A DNA stretch of 8,154 nt from an uncultured Clostridia bacterium (GTDB lineage: Bacteria; Bacillota; Clostridia; UMGS1883). Of the stretch, positions 1-5,593 are shown piece by piece. The stretch covers positions 1 to 8,154 of the forward strand of contig CANRHW010000066.1 in NCBI GenBank assembly GCA_947630525.1, given 5' to 3'. Below the pieces are notes generated by a model that had not been told where the DNA came from, searched no databases, and saw only the letters and a program-made list of their open reading frames with translations. Position numbers and translations under genes: made by a program. The first letter of the stretch is position 1, and every line of letters starts with the position of its first letter.

Positions 1-280
1 CCATTATCATCATGCCGGCTATAAATATTATCGTCGCCCAGTTTATGCCCACCGAAGCCTCCTCCGAAGCGCCGGGAGCGTACCAGAAATTGAGCTTGAA
101 TATGCCGCGGACATTTAACGTGCTTATTATGGCGCTTTCGCTCCGCATGCAAAGGCCGAACACTACCACGAGCGTCAGTAACGCGCATATCAGCGTTACT
201 ATGTGGCGCTCTATTTTTTCGGTAATGATAAGCAAAAACATCAATACAAAAATTATGACTGCCATTATTTGTGCTGCCAT
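1..280 (-). CDS. ArsB/NhaD-type (SLC13-like) membrane permease, N-terminal fragment
   Basis: This is the 5' end of a gene that leaves the window at its left edge; about 93 codons are visible. The start ATG (278-280) has a GGGAGG ribosome binding site at 288-293, eight bases upstream. The product begins MAAQIMAVIIFVLMFLLII, a first membrane helix (about residues 5-20). A second hydrophobic stretch follows at about 26-42 (HIVTLICALLTLVVVFG), then a loop containing FKLNFWYAPGASEE. The visible part ends in a third helix with NWATIIFIAGMMIM. That last motif, an N-W-x-T-[IL]-x-[FL] segment followed by GMM, is typical of the ion transporter superfamily that includes ArsB arsenite pumps, NhaD Na+/H+ antiporters and SLC13 carboxylate carriers. 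The substrate cannot be told from this fragment. The only good promoter seen for it lies in the end of the neighbouring MITE-like element (339-367). Confidence 0.8.
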   Translation of the reverse strand, partial: MAAQIMAVIIFVLMFLLIITEKIERHIVTLICALLTLVVVFGLCMRSESAIISTLNVRGIFKLNFWYAPGASEEASVGINWATIIFIAGMMIM

Positions 281-338
281 TGACCGTGCCTCCCGATAAA
301 AAGCGAATAGTTAGGATTTTCGGCGCCTATGCCTAAAT

Positions 339-367
339 ACTATACTAATCCTAATTAAAATCATCAA
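339..367 (-). promoter_or_regulatory. Outward-facing sigma-A promoter in the left end of the MITE-like element
   Basis: Read on the minus strand there is a -35 box TTGATG (362-367), a spacer of exactly 17 bp (345-361) and a -10 box TATAGT (339-344). Transcription should begin near 332, giving a leader of about 50 nt before the permease ATG at 280. Most of the promoter lies inside the left terminal inverted repeat; the -10 box spans the element/flank junction. Box match and spacing are seen directly; activity is inferred. Confidence 0.6.
341..360. repeat. Left terminal inverted repeat
   Basis: TATACTAATCCTAATTAAAA here is the reverse complement of 595-614 except for one base (T against C at position 12 of the repeat). 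It contains the -10 box and most of the spacer of the minus-strand promoter. Confidence 0.75.
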
Positions 368-420
368 TTCGCGGCGGGCCCTTTCGCGCCGTACAGCGTC
401 TCGTCGAAGCTGACCTCATA

Positions 421-541
421 TCGCAAATTCTAATTTGCGAAAATTAGAATTTTGGCTCAATCGGTCGCTTCTCCTCTTCCCGCAAAAACAACAGAGTTGT
501 TTTTGCGGGGCCCGAATCGCTTGCCAATACATACAGTATTG
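421..541. repeat. Structured hairpin module, copy 1
   Basis: This is a series of inverted repeats. Stem 1 pairs 421-429 with 432-440 (9 bp). Stem 2 pairs 425-436 with 441-452 (12 bp, perfect) and has a GCGA tetraloop on the plus strand. Stems 1 and 2 share bases, so only one can form at a time. After a pyrimidine-rich linker (453-478), stem 3 pairs 479-492 with 496-509 (14 bp, perfect, loop AGA). A weaker stem 4 pairs 525-530 with 536-541. The same order, overlap and linker length recur at 8053-8154. The function is unknown: it could be a folded RNA, a transposition signal or an extragenic palindromic repeat. Confidence 0.6.
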
Positions 542-587
542 CCCGCGGCCTCTTCCTTGTCCGGCACAAAAAATCCTCGCCCCTCGG

Positions 588-616
588 TTGACGCTTTTAA
601 TTGGGATTAGTATAAA
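588..616 (+). promoter_or_regulatory. Outward-facing sigma-A promoter in the right end of the MITE-like element
   Basis: On the plus strand TTGACG (588-593) is followed by a 17-bp spacer (594-610) and TATAAA (611-616). Each box matches consensus at five of six positions. It is the mirror image of the promoter at 339-367. It would start transcription near 623, toward the 3' end of the lipoprotein gene, with no plus-strand gene to serve. The hairpin at 671-691 would probably end the transcript after about 70 nt. Confidence 0.55.
595..614. repeat. Right terminal inverted repeat
   Basis: This inverted copy of 341-360 has one mismatch. It carries the -10 box and spacer of the plus-strand promoter at 588-616. 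Confidence 0.75.
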
Positions 617-670
617 ATCCTACCATATTATATTACCGTCGACAAAATAATTCAATGGTAATAAGGCACA

Positions 671-691
671 AAAAGCCAATTTTTGGCTTTT
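671..691. terminator. Bidirectional terminator-like hairpin
   Basis: AAAAGCCAA (671-679) pairs with TTGGCTTTT (683-691) across a 3-nt loop. Read on the minus strand the stem ends in TTTTTG, fitting a rho-independent terminator for the lipoprotein gene, though about 125 bp after its stop. On the plus strand it is followed by TGTATATTTT and could stop transcripts from the promoter at 588-616. Confidence 0.6.
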
Positions 692-721
692 GTATATTTT
701 ATATTAAAGGTGACGCCGGGC

Positions 722-813
722 GGGAACGTTCCGTTCCATCGTTCCCTTTGCGGACTGCCCTAATATTATTTAATATTTGAGCATGGCTTAACGCGGACCC
801 GGCGGCACGCCGG
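722..813. repeat. Inverted repeats in the spacer after the lipoprotein gene
   Basis: Three palindromes lie here. GGGAACG (722-728) pairs with CGTTCCC (740-746) and contains the perfect palindrome GGAACGTTCC (723-732). AATATTA (762-768) pairs with TAATATT (771-777). CCGGCG (799-804) pairs with CGCCGG (808-813), five bases beyond the lipoprotein stop. None is followed by a T-tract on the minus strand, so these are not clear terminators. Nothing else was recognised between 615 and 817. Confidence 0.4.
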
Positions 814-817
814 CGGA

Positions 818-1741
818 CTAATCGGAGACTTTTAACCCCTCTCCGTCGAACCAATAGAGGCGGCCCTCGTAGAGGAAGGGTTCGTTTATATCCCCGGCTT
901 TCGGCTTAAAGCCAAGGTCAAGGAGCTCCTGCTCCTTGCCGCCGGGGGCGAACTCCGTTACCTTGCCGTCGGAATATACCGCGTAGACCTTGCCCTCCGA
1001 TACAAAACCGGCCACGGGCAAGGCGTGGTCAAAGCTGTGCACCGTTTCGCCGTCCTTTTCCAGCCGCAAACCGCCGTCCATCACGAGGAAGCTAACTTCG
1101 TCGCCGCTCTCGTCGGCCTCTATGGCGCCTATTGTGCCCTCGGGCACGGCGCAGTCGAGCACAAGGCCGTCAAAGCGGTAGTGTATGCCGCCGTCAAATT
1201 TGGCTTTGTCCACATAAGGCCTGTTAAGGCGGAGGTATATGCCCGTCCCCGCCACGCCGATGCCGCTCACAATCGGAGTTTTTGCCGAAAAATCCCGCTG
1301 TATTTCATTGAAATAGGCGGCGGTGTAGTTCATGTCGGCAATATCCTGGATAACAAAAAGGTCGCTGTCGCGCCCGGCGTCGTTGGTCATATATCTGCCG
1401 ACGAACTGAAGCCCCACGTCGCCGTTGGCGATGAGCTTTTCGGGCGAAAAGTCAGTGTAAATGAGCTCCGTCCCCCGGTCTATCCAGCGGAACTGGGCCT
1501 CGGCCAGAGCCTCTTTGTCAAAAACATATTCCAGCCGCTTGTCGCCGGACAGGGCGTAGCTCTGGAGCCCCCCGTCCGTAAGCAGATACAGGGTTCCCTG
1601 CCCGTCAAGAGCCATGGACTTGATGTTTTCCGCGGCAATGACCGTTTGCGCGGCGGGCGCGCCGATTTTAATGCGGCAGCCCGCTCCGGCCAGAGCGAGG
1701 GCAAAGACAAGCGCCAAAGCGGTAAATTTTTTTATATTCAT
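818..1741 (-). CDS. Putative lipoprotein of unknown function
   Basis: The gene encodes 307 residues; I do not recognise a named family. The start ATG has a good ribosome binding site (GGAGG about seven bases upstream) and the stop is TAG. The N-terminus is a lipoprotein signal peptide: MNIKK, a hydrophobic stretch 6-20, then LAGAGC with the candidate lipidated cysteine at residue 22. Position -3 is Gly rather than the usual Leu, which general lipobox rules allow. The mature part looks rich in beta-strand, with recurring short Gly/Asp turns followed by aromatic or hydrophobic strands, for example LDGQGTLYLLTDGGLQSY, FLVMDGGLRLEKDG, GKVYAVYSDGKVTEF and YEGRLYWFDGEGLKV. This resembles a beta-propeller, an inference from strand periodicity only. 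It is the last gene of the same-strand run, 143 bp after argJ with an inverted repeat between, and no convincing promoter of its own was seen. It would sit on the outer face of the membrane. Confidence 0.75.
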   Translation of the reverse strand: MNIKKFTALALVFALALAGAGCRIKIGAPAAQTVIAAENIKSMALDGQGTLYLLTDGGLQSYALSGDKRLEYVFDKEALAEAQFRWIDRGTELIYTDFSPEKLIANGDVGLQFVGRYMTNDAGRDSDLFVIQDIADMNYTAAYFNEIQRDFSAKTPIVSGIGVAGTGIYLRLNRPYVDKAKFDGGIHYRFDGLVLDCAVPEGTIGAIEADESGDEVSFLVMDGGLRLEKDGETVHSFDHALPVAGFVSEGKVYAVYSDGKVTEFAPGGKEQELLDLGFKPKAGDINEPFLYEGRLYWFDGEGLKVSD

Positions 1742-1841
1742 AGTTATACCTCCAACATAACCGACTGGGGAGTGCGCGGCCCCGAGGCCCGCCTTTGAGT
1801 ATTTTCCCCGGCCGGAGCGGAAATTATCGCGTTTTTTAGCT

Positions 1842-1881
1842 AATACCGCGCAAAGCTCCTCGGCGGCCCCTGCGCGGTATT
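1842..1881. repeat. Inverted repeat directly after argJ
   Basis: AATACCGCGCA (1842-1852) is a perfect 11-bp inverted match to TGCGCGGTATT (1871-1881), with an 18-nt loop. On the minus strand the stem begins three bases after the argJ stop. The bases after it are AGCTAAAAAACG, an A-run rather than a T-tract, so it is not a standard intrinsic terminator. It could stabilise the argJ 3' end or partly terminate before the lipoprotein gene. Confidence 0.5.
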
Positions 1882-1884
1882 GTT

Positions 1885-3114
1885 TTAAGACCGGTAATCG
1901 GCGTTGATGCTGACGTAATCGTGGGTCAGGTCGCAGCCCCAGGCCGTGGCGGTAAAATCGCCGGCCTTTACGTCGATCAGGGCGGTGACTTTGTCGGCGG
2001 AGAGAATGTGCTTGGCGGTTTCTTCGCTGTAGTCCGCGGCCACGCCGTTTTCAACAATGGTCAGACGGCCGTTTGGGCTGTCGAATATTATGTCAACCTT
2101 GTCGGGGTCAAAGCTCGCTCCGCTGTAGCCCATGGCGCAGAGTATACGGCCCCAGTTGGCGTCCCGCCCGTAGATCGCGGCCTTGGTCAGGCTGCTTGTG
2201 ACCACGCTTTTGGCCAGAGTGCGGGCGCTGGTTTTGTCGGCGGCGCCCTTTACGGTGACCTCGAAAAGCTTGGTGGCGCCCTCGCCGTCCTCGGCTATGC
2301 GCATGGAAAGGAATTTGAGCATTTCATAGAGGGCGGAGCGCAGCGTCTCCCGGTCGGACGCGGTAATTGGGCCGTTGCCGGCCATGCCGTTGGCCAGCAC
2401 GAGAACGGTGTCGTTAGTGCTGGTGTCGCCGTCCACGGATATCATGTTAAAGGTCTCGTCCGCAACTTCGGACAGCATTGCCTGGAGCTCCTCCTTGGGA
2501 ACGGCGGCGTCGGTGCCGATAAAGCACAGCATGGTGCCAAGGTTTGGATGTATCATGCCGCTGCCTTTGCACATGCCGCCCATACGGCAGACCTTGCCGC
2601 CCAGCTCAAATTCAAGGGCATACTGCTTGGGCCGGGTGTCGGTGGTCATAATGGCCTCGGCTGCCAGGGCGGCGGCCTCGGGCGAGCTTTCAAGGGCGGG
2701 GACAAGGGCCCGCACGCCCTCTTCAATCTTATCCATCGGCAGGCGGCCGCCAATAACTCCGGTGGAGGCCACAAGCACCTCCTCGGCTTCAAGCCCCAGC
2801 AGAGACGCCGCCAAAGCGGCGGTGGACCTTGCGTCGCCGTCGCCCTGAGCGCCGGTACAGGCGTTGGCAAAGCCGGTGTTGACGACGACGGCCCCTACCT
2901 TTTTGCCGCTGGCGACAACCGCGCTGTCCCACTTGACGGGGGCGGCCTTGACCAGATTGCGGGTGAATACCCCCGCGACGGCGGCCTTTTCGTCGGTGCG
3001 TATCATGGCCATGTCCCTGTTGGTCTTGCCCGGCTTTATGCCGGCCCGCAGACCGTAGGCGGAAAAGCCCCGGGGGGCCGTTATGCCGCCGTCGATTATA
3101 TTAATTTTTGCCAT
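1885..3114 (-). CDS. argJ: Bifunctional ornithine acetyltransferase / N-acetylglutamate synthase
   Basis: ArgJ moves the acetyl group from N-acetylornithine to glutamate, releasing ornithine and recycling N-acetylglutamate in arginine synthesis. Bifunctional forms also make N-acetylglutamate from acetyl-CoA. The 409-residue length is normal. The proenzyme cleaves itself before a conserved threonine; here the site is KGSGMIHPNLGTMLCF with Thr194 as the expected new N-terminus and nucleophile. The residue before it is Gly193, where Ala is commonest. Other landmarks are STGVIGG (118-123, oxyanion-hole region), SVDGDTSTNDT (226-236), EDGEGATK (275-282), YGRDANWGR (315-323) and the C-terminal WGCDLTHDYVSINADYRS. 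The start is supported by GGAGGAG five bases upstream. It follows asd by 36 bp on the same strand and is probably co-transcribed. No other arg gene is in the window. Whether it is truly bifunctional cannot be told from sequence alone. Confidence 0.96.
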   Translation of the reverse strand: MAKINIIDGGITAPRGFSAYGLRAGIKPGKTNRDMAMIRTDEKAAVAGVFTRNLVKAAPVKWDSAVVASGKKVGAVVVNTGFANACTGAQGDGDARSTAALAASLLGLEAEEVLVASTGVIGGRLPMDKIEEGVRALVPALESSPEAAALAAEAIMTTDTRPKQYALEFELGGKVCRMGGMCKGSGMIHPNLGTMLCFIGTDAAVPKEELQAMLSEVADETFNMISVDGDTSTNDTVLVLANGMAGNGPITASDRETLRSALYEMLKFLSMRIAEDGEGATKLFEVTVKGAADKTSARTLAKSVVTSSLTKAAIYGRDANWGRILCAMGYSGASFDPDKVDIIFDSPNGRLTIVENGVAADYSEETAKHILSADKVTALIDVKAGDFTATAWGCDLTHDYVSINADYRS

Positions 3115-3150
3115 TTTATCTCCTCCAAAGCTGTCGGTAATGGGGCCCTA

Positions 3151-4233
3151 TCAGTCCAAAAACCCTTTCGCCGCCAGGAGCTCCGCCATGAGCACGGCTC
3201 CGCCGGCCGCCCCTCTCAGGGTGTTGTGGCTGAGGCCGACAAATTTATAGTCGTACTGGCTGTCCTCCCGGAGACGGCCCACGCTTACGGCCATGCCGCC
3301 TTCAAGGTCGCGGTCGAGCCGGGCCTGGGGCCGGTCGTTTTCTTCAAAATAATGGATGAACTGCTTGGGCGCGTGGGGCAGACCGAGGGCCTGGGGTTCT
3401 CCGCTGAAAGCGGCCCAGTCGGCCTTTATCTGCTCTATGGTGGGCTTATTCTTAAACTTTACGAACACGGCGGCCGTGTGACCGTCGGAAACCGGCACCC
3501 GCAGGCACTGGGTGGTGATGGAAATATTGGATTCGTCAACGATTTTGCCGTCGACAACCTTGCCCCAGACCTTAAGCGGTTCAAGCTCGGACTTTTCCTC
3601 CTCGCCGCCGATGTAGGGGATAAGATTATCCACCATTTCGGGCCAGGTCTCGAAAGTCTTGCCCGCGCCGGAAATGGCCTGATAGGTAGTGGCCAGCACC
3701 TTTTCGACCCCGTATTTCAGCAGGGGGTGCAGGGCCGGAACGTAGCTCTGTATGGAGCAGTTGGATTTGACGGCGATAAAGCCGCGCTTTGTGCCGAGCC
3801 TGAGCCGCTGGGCGGCTATGACCTCGGTGTGCTCGGGATTTATCTCGGGGATTATCATGGGCACGTCGGGGGTGTGCCTATGGGCGGAGTTGTTGGACAT
3901 TACGGGGCATTCCGCCTTGGCGTAGCGTTCTTCAAGAGCGCGTATTTCGTCCTTTTTCATATCCACCGCGCAAAAAACAAAGTCCACCATGGCGGCGATT
4001 TTTTCCACGTCGGCGGTTGCGTCCATAACGGTCATGCCGGCTATTTCGGCGGGGATGTCAGTTTTCATGGCCCACTTGGCGCCCACGGCGTCCTTGTAGG
4101 CCTTGCCCGCGCTGCGGGGAGACGCGGCCAACACGGTTATCTTGAACCAGGGGTGGTCGTGGAGCAGCGTGATGAACCGTTGACCCACCATGCCCGTGGC
4201 GCCGATTATACCAACTTTGTAAGAATCTTTCAT
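3151..4233 (-). CDS. asd: Aspartate-semialdehyde dehydrogenase
   Basis: Asd reduces aspartyl phosphate to aspartate semialdehyde with NADPH, the branch point toward lysine/diaminopimelate, threonine and methionine. The N-terminal nucleotide-binding loop is GIIGATGMVGQRF (8-20). SNNSAHR (113-119) follows, then the catalytic cysteine Cys159 in KSNCSIQSYVPAL, QAISGAGKTFETWPEM (185-200), and RVPVSDGHTAAVFV (245-258) with the catalytic His252. The 360 residues, the MVGQRF loop and the WPEMVDNLIPYIGGEEEK segment place it in the subgroup typical of archaea and fungi and also found in some bacteria, rather than the classic E. coli type. The usual NPNCS around the cysteine is KSNCS here. The start has AAGGAGA about eight bases upstream. 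An AT-rich TATATA sequence precedes the binding site, but it is too close to be a clear -10 box. It lies first in an asd-argJ pair, 130 bp after the HAD gene. Confidence 0.95.
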   Translation of the reverse strand: MKDSYKVGIIGATGMVGQRFITLLHDHPWFKITVLAASPRSAGKAYKDAVGAKWAMKTDIPAEIAGMTVMDATADVEKIAAMVDFVFCAVDMKKDEIRALEERYAKAECPVMSNNSAHRHTPDVPMIIPEINPEHTEVIAAQRLRLGTKRGFIAVKSNCSIQSYVPALHPLLKYGVEKVLATTYQAISGAGKTFETWPEMVDNLIPYIGGEEEKSELEPLKVWGKVVDGKIVDESNISITTQCLRVPVSDGHTAAVFVKFKNKPTIEQIKADWAAFSGEPQALGLPHAPKQFIHYFEENDRPQARLDRDLEGGMAVSVGRLREDSQYDYKFVGLSHNTLRGAAGGAVLMAELLAAKGFLD

Positions 4234-4284
4234 TAAAAAAGTCTCCTTTTATATATAAATTATTTTGACGGCAATTTTATTGGC

Positions 4285-4347
4285 GGGGGCGGACCCCCCC
4301 GTCTGTGCGCCCGGGCGGCTCTTATGCCGCCGCAAACAGCCGGGCGC
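4285..4347. repeat. Nested GC-rich inverted repeats between the HAD gene and asd
   Basis: GCGCCCGG (4307-4314) pairs with CCGGGCGC (4340-4347). Nested inside, GCGGC (4315-4319) pairs with GCCGC (4326-4330) around the loop TCTTAT. A separate G-tract (4285-4289) can pair with the C-tract at 4294-4300. On the minus strand these follow the HAD stop and precede asd. No T-tract follows, so this is either a weak or rho-assisted stop or a leader structure for asd. No known riboswitch was recognised. Confidence 0.45.
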
Positions 4348-4363
4348 CAAAGTCTGCGGGCCG

Positions 4364-4975
4364 TTATTCCTTGTTTGCCAACATTGCCTCCAGCTCCGCG
4401 GCGGCCTGTTCGTGGTCCCGCACAAGGATGGTATTTATCCCCAGCTTTCGGGCGGCGGCCAAATTGGCCGGCAAATCGTCAAGGAACACCGCGTTTTCGG
4501 GGATTATGGAGTATTTTTCCATAAGATAGCGGTATATGTCCGGCCAGGGCTTTATCTTGTTTATCTGATACGAGACCACGGCCCCGTCCGCTCTTTTGAG
4601 AAAACGGAAATGGCCGCTGGCATAGCCGAACATGGTTCGCCCATAGTTGGAAAGAATGTAAATTTTGTAGCCGCGGGCTTTAAGCTCCGCCAGCCACCCG
4701 TCGGCAAAGTCGTATTCCTTTACGGAATACTGCCAGCGCGTGAATATTTCCCGTATTTCCTTTTCCAGCTGCGGGTCGTTGGCCACAAAGGCCGCGATCA
4801 ACTCCTCGTCGGATTTTATGCCCAGGTCCACTTGGGGCCAGTCGGCGCTCATGAACACGGCCTTGGCTATACGCTCGTTTATTTCGCCGCCGTAACCGAA
4901 GCTCCGCACAAAACCGGCCCAATCAAAGGCCGCCAGCACGTTGCCTATGTCGAAGATCACAGTGTCTATACCCAT
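4364..4975 (-). CDS. HAD-superfamily phosphatase (YihX-like)
   Basis: The product is 203 residues when started at the ATG at 4973-4975, which has GGGAGG five bases upstream. A start 20 codons further upstream would overlap the VanZ-like gene and lacks homologous-looking sequence. HAD motif I is IFDIGNVL with the nucleophile Asp9. The residue two further on, normally the acid/base Asp, is Gly11, as in the FDLGNV proteins related to E. coli YihX (glucose-1-phosphate phosphatase). Motif II is ILSN (Ser109), motif III is INKIKPWPDIY (Lys142) and motif IV is VFLDDLPANLAAARKLG (Asp166, Asp167). Residues 15-90 are the helical cap of subfamily I. The likely activity is hydrolysis of a small phosphorylated metabolite in the cytoplasm; the substrate is unknown. 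Its ribosome binding site lies within the last codons of the VanZ-like gene, one base separates that stop from this start, and translational coupling is likely. Confidence 0.88.
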   Translation of the reverse strand: MGIDTVIFDIGNVLAAFDWAGFVRSFGYGGEINERIAKAVFMSADWPQVDLGIKSDEELIAAFVANDPQLEKEIREIFTRWQYSVKEYDFADGWLAELKARGYKIYILSNYGRTMFGYASGHFRFLKRADGAVVSYQINKIKPWPDIYRYLMEKYSIIPENAVFLDDLPANLAAARKLGINTILVRDHEQAAAELEAMLANKE

Positions 4976-4976
4976 T

Positions 4977-5540
4977 TTATCCTCCCAAGGTACGGTTTTT
5001 TCTGGCCCGGCGTGTGTAAAGCAGCGCAAAGACAACAGCGGCGGCAGTCAGCGCCGCTGTTATTCCAAGACCGAAGCCGGACGAATCGTAGAGCAAATCC
5101 AATGCCTGACCGGAACGCCCGTCTACAAAAAGCTGATGAAATTCGTCGGTACAGGCATAGAGCAGGCAGGACAAAAAGGCCAGCGCCGCCCCAAGGGGCA
5201 GCCGCTTCAAAGACGAGGCGAAGCGGCCGCTCCCGCGCACGGCGAGGAACCTTTCCCACCACAAAAAGCCCACCACGCCCAGCAGGGCGTACAGATAAAA
5301 ATGGGCCCATTTACGGCCTTCCAGCCTAAATTTGGGGAGCCCTTTGTCTCCGCCGCCCAAAGATATGACCGGTATAAATACCTCCAGTCCATTGTCCTTA
5401 ACTCCGTCCAAGACGGTCTTGCTTAGCTCGGTGGATTCTTCCGCAGGCTGCTGTGAAAAGCAGAATATTGTTACCATTATCCCAATGGCCATCACGCTGT
5501 AGACCAAAATCGGCAGCTGGCTCAGGCGCATCATTTTCAT
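4977..5540 (-). CDS. VanZ-like family membrane protein
   Basis: This 187-residue protein has four likely membrane helices (about 10-28, 79-98, 115-131 and 152-175). The family signatures are present: FSQQPAEES (28-36) after helix 1, RKWAHFYLYALLG (76-88) at helix 2, and YACTDEFHQLFVDGRSG (128-144) followed by DLLYDSSG (148-155). VanZ itself gives low-level teicoplanin resistance, but most relatives in Firmicutes are housekeeping envelope proteins without a defined reaction. There is no vanHAX-type cluster here, so a resistance role should not be assumed. The start is supported by GGGAG eight bases upstream; the start codon is followed closely by two further in-frame ATGs. It lies 53 bp after the SGNH gene and one base before the HAD gene, in the same transcription unit. 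Confidence 0.9.
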   Translation of the reverse strand: MKMMRLSQLPILVYSVMAIGIMVTIFCFSQQPAEESTELSKTVLDGVKDNGLEVFIPVISLGGGDKGLPKFRLEGRKWAHFYLYALLGVVGFLWWERFLAVRGSGRFASSLKRLPLGAALAFLSCLLYACTDEFHQLFVDGRSGQALDLLYDSSGFGLGITAALTAAAVVFALLYTRRARKNRTLGG

Positions 5541-5593
5541 CTCATGTTCTCCCGTTTAAAATGATACTTATACTGCCCGAAAATTCCGTCAGA

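Larger units (their letters stand above)
341..614. mobile_element. MITE-like non-autonomous element with promoter-bearing inverted repeats
   Basis: A segment of 274 bp is bounded by 20-bp inverted repeats (341-360 and 595-614) that match at 19 of 20 positions. Similarity continues inward (TCATCAA at 361-367 against GCGTCAA from 588-594). Taking TACTAATCC (from 343) as the outermost element sequence, a TA lies outside each end (341-342 and 613-614), as expected of elements moved by Tc1/mariner/IS630-type transposases. It encodes no protein. The interior holds a series of hairpins (421-541). On the minus strand a short stop-free stretch (about 425-368), giving YEVSFDETLYGAKGPAAN and ending in two TGA codons, may be a captured gene end. 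One caution: a further 9-bp inverted repeat (312-320 with 614-622) lies outside, so the true boundary may be wider. No second full copy is visible, so mobility is inferred. Confidence 0.55.

Noticed and set aside
12..299. Plus-strand frame of 95 codons at the left edge
   Set aside because: The opposite strand encodes clear membrane helices of a known transporter type with a good ribosome binding site.
421..541. CRISPR array
   Set aside because: The repeated structures are unequal hairpins without a constant direct repeat or regular spacers, and no cas genes are present.
435..650. Plus-strand frame of 71 codons within the MITE-like element
   Set aside because: It runs through hairpins and the right terminal repeat, has no ribosome binding site, and its sequence is explained by the repeats.
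1025..1798. A plus-strand open frame of 257 codons opposite the lipoprotein gene
   Set aside because: The minus-strand gene has a ribosome binding site and a lipoprotein signal peptide; the plus-strand frame has neither good initiation signals nor a recognisable family.
1921..4236. A plus-strand open frame of 771 codons opposite argJ and asd
   Set aside because: It is antisense to two confidently identified genes and spans their junction. Its product is rich in Gly, Val, Ala and His with no recognisable domain, as expected when GC-rich third positions suppress stops on the other strand.
4234..4363. A lysine riboswitch or T-box before asd
   Set aside because: The gap is only 130 bp and shows none of the conserved landmarks of these RNAs; only simple GC-rich inverted repeats are present.
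4976..5035. Upstream start for the HAD gene adding 20 residues
   Set aside because: It overlaps the VanZ-like gene and lacks a ribosome binding site; the ATG at 4973-4975 has GGGAGG at the right distance, directly before IDTVIFDIGN.
4977..5540. Glycopeptide resistance determinant based on VanZ similarity
   Set aside because: VanZ-like proteins are widespread in Firmicutes, and no vanH, vanA/B, vanX or two-component genes are present.
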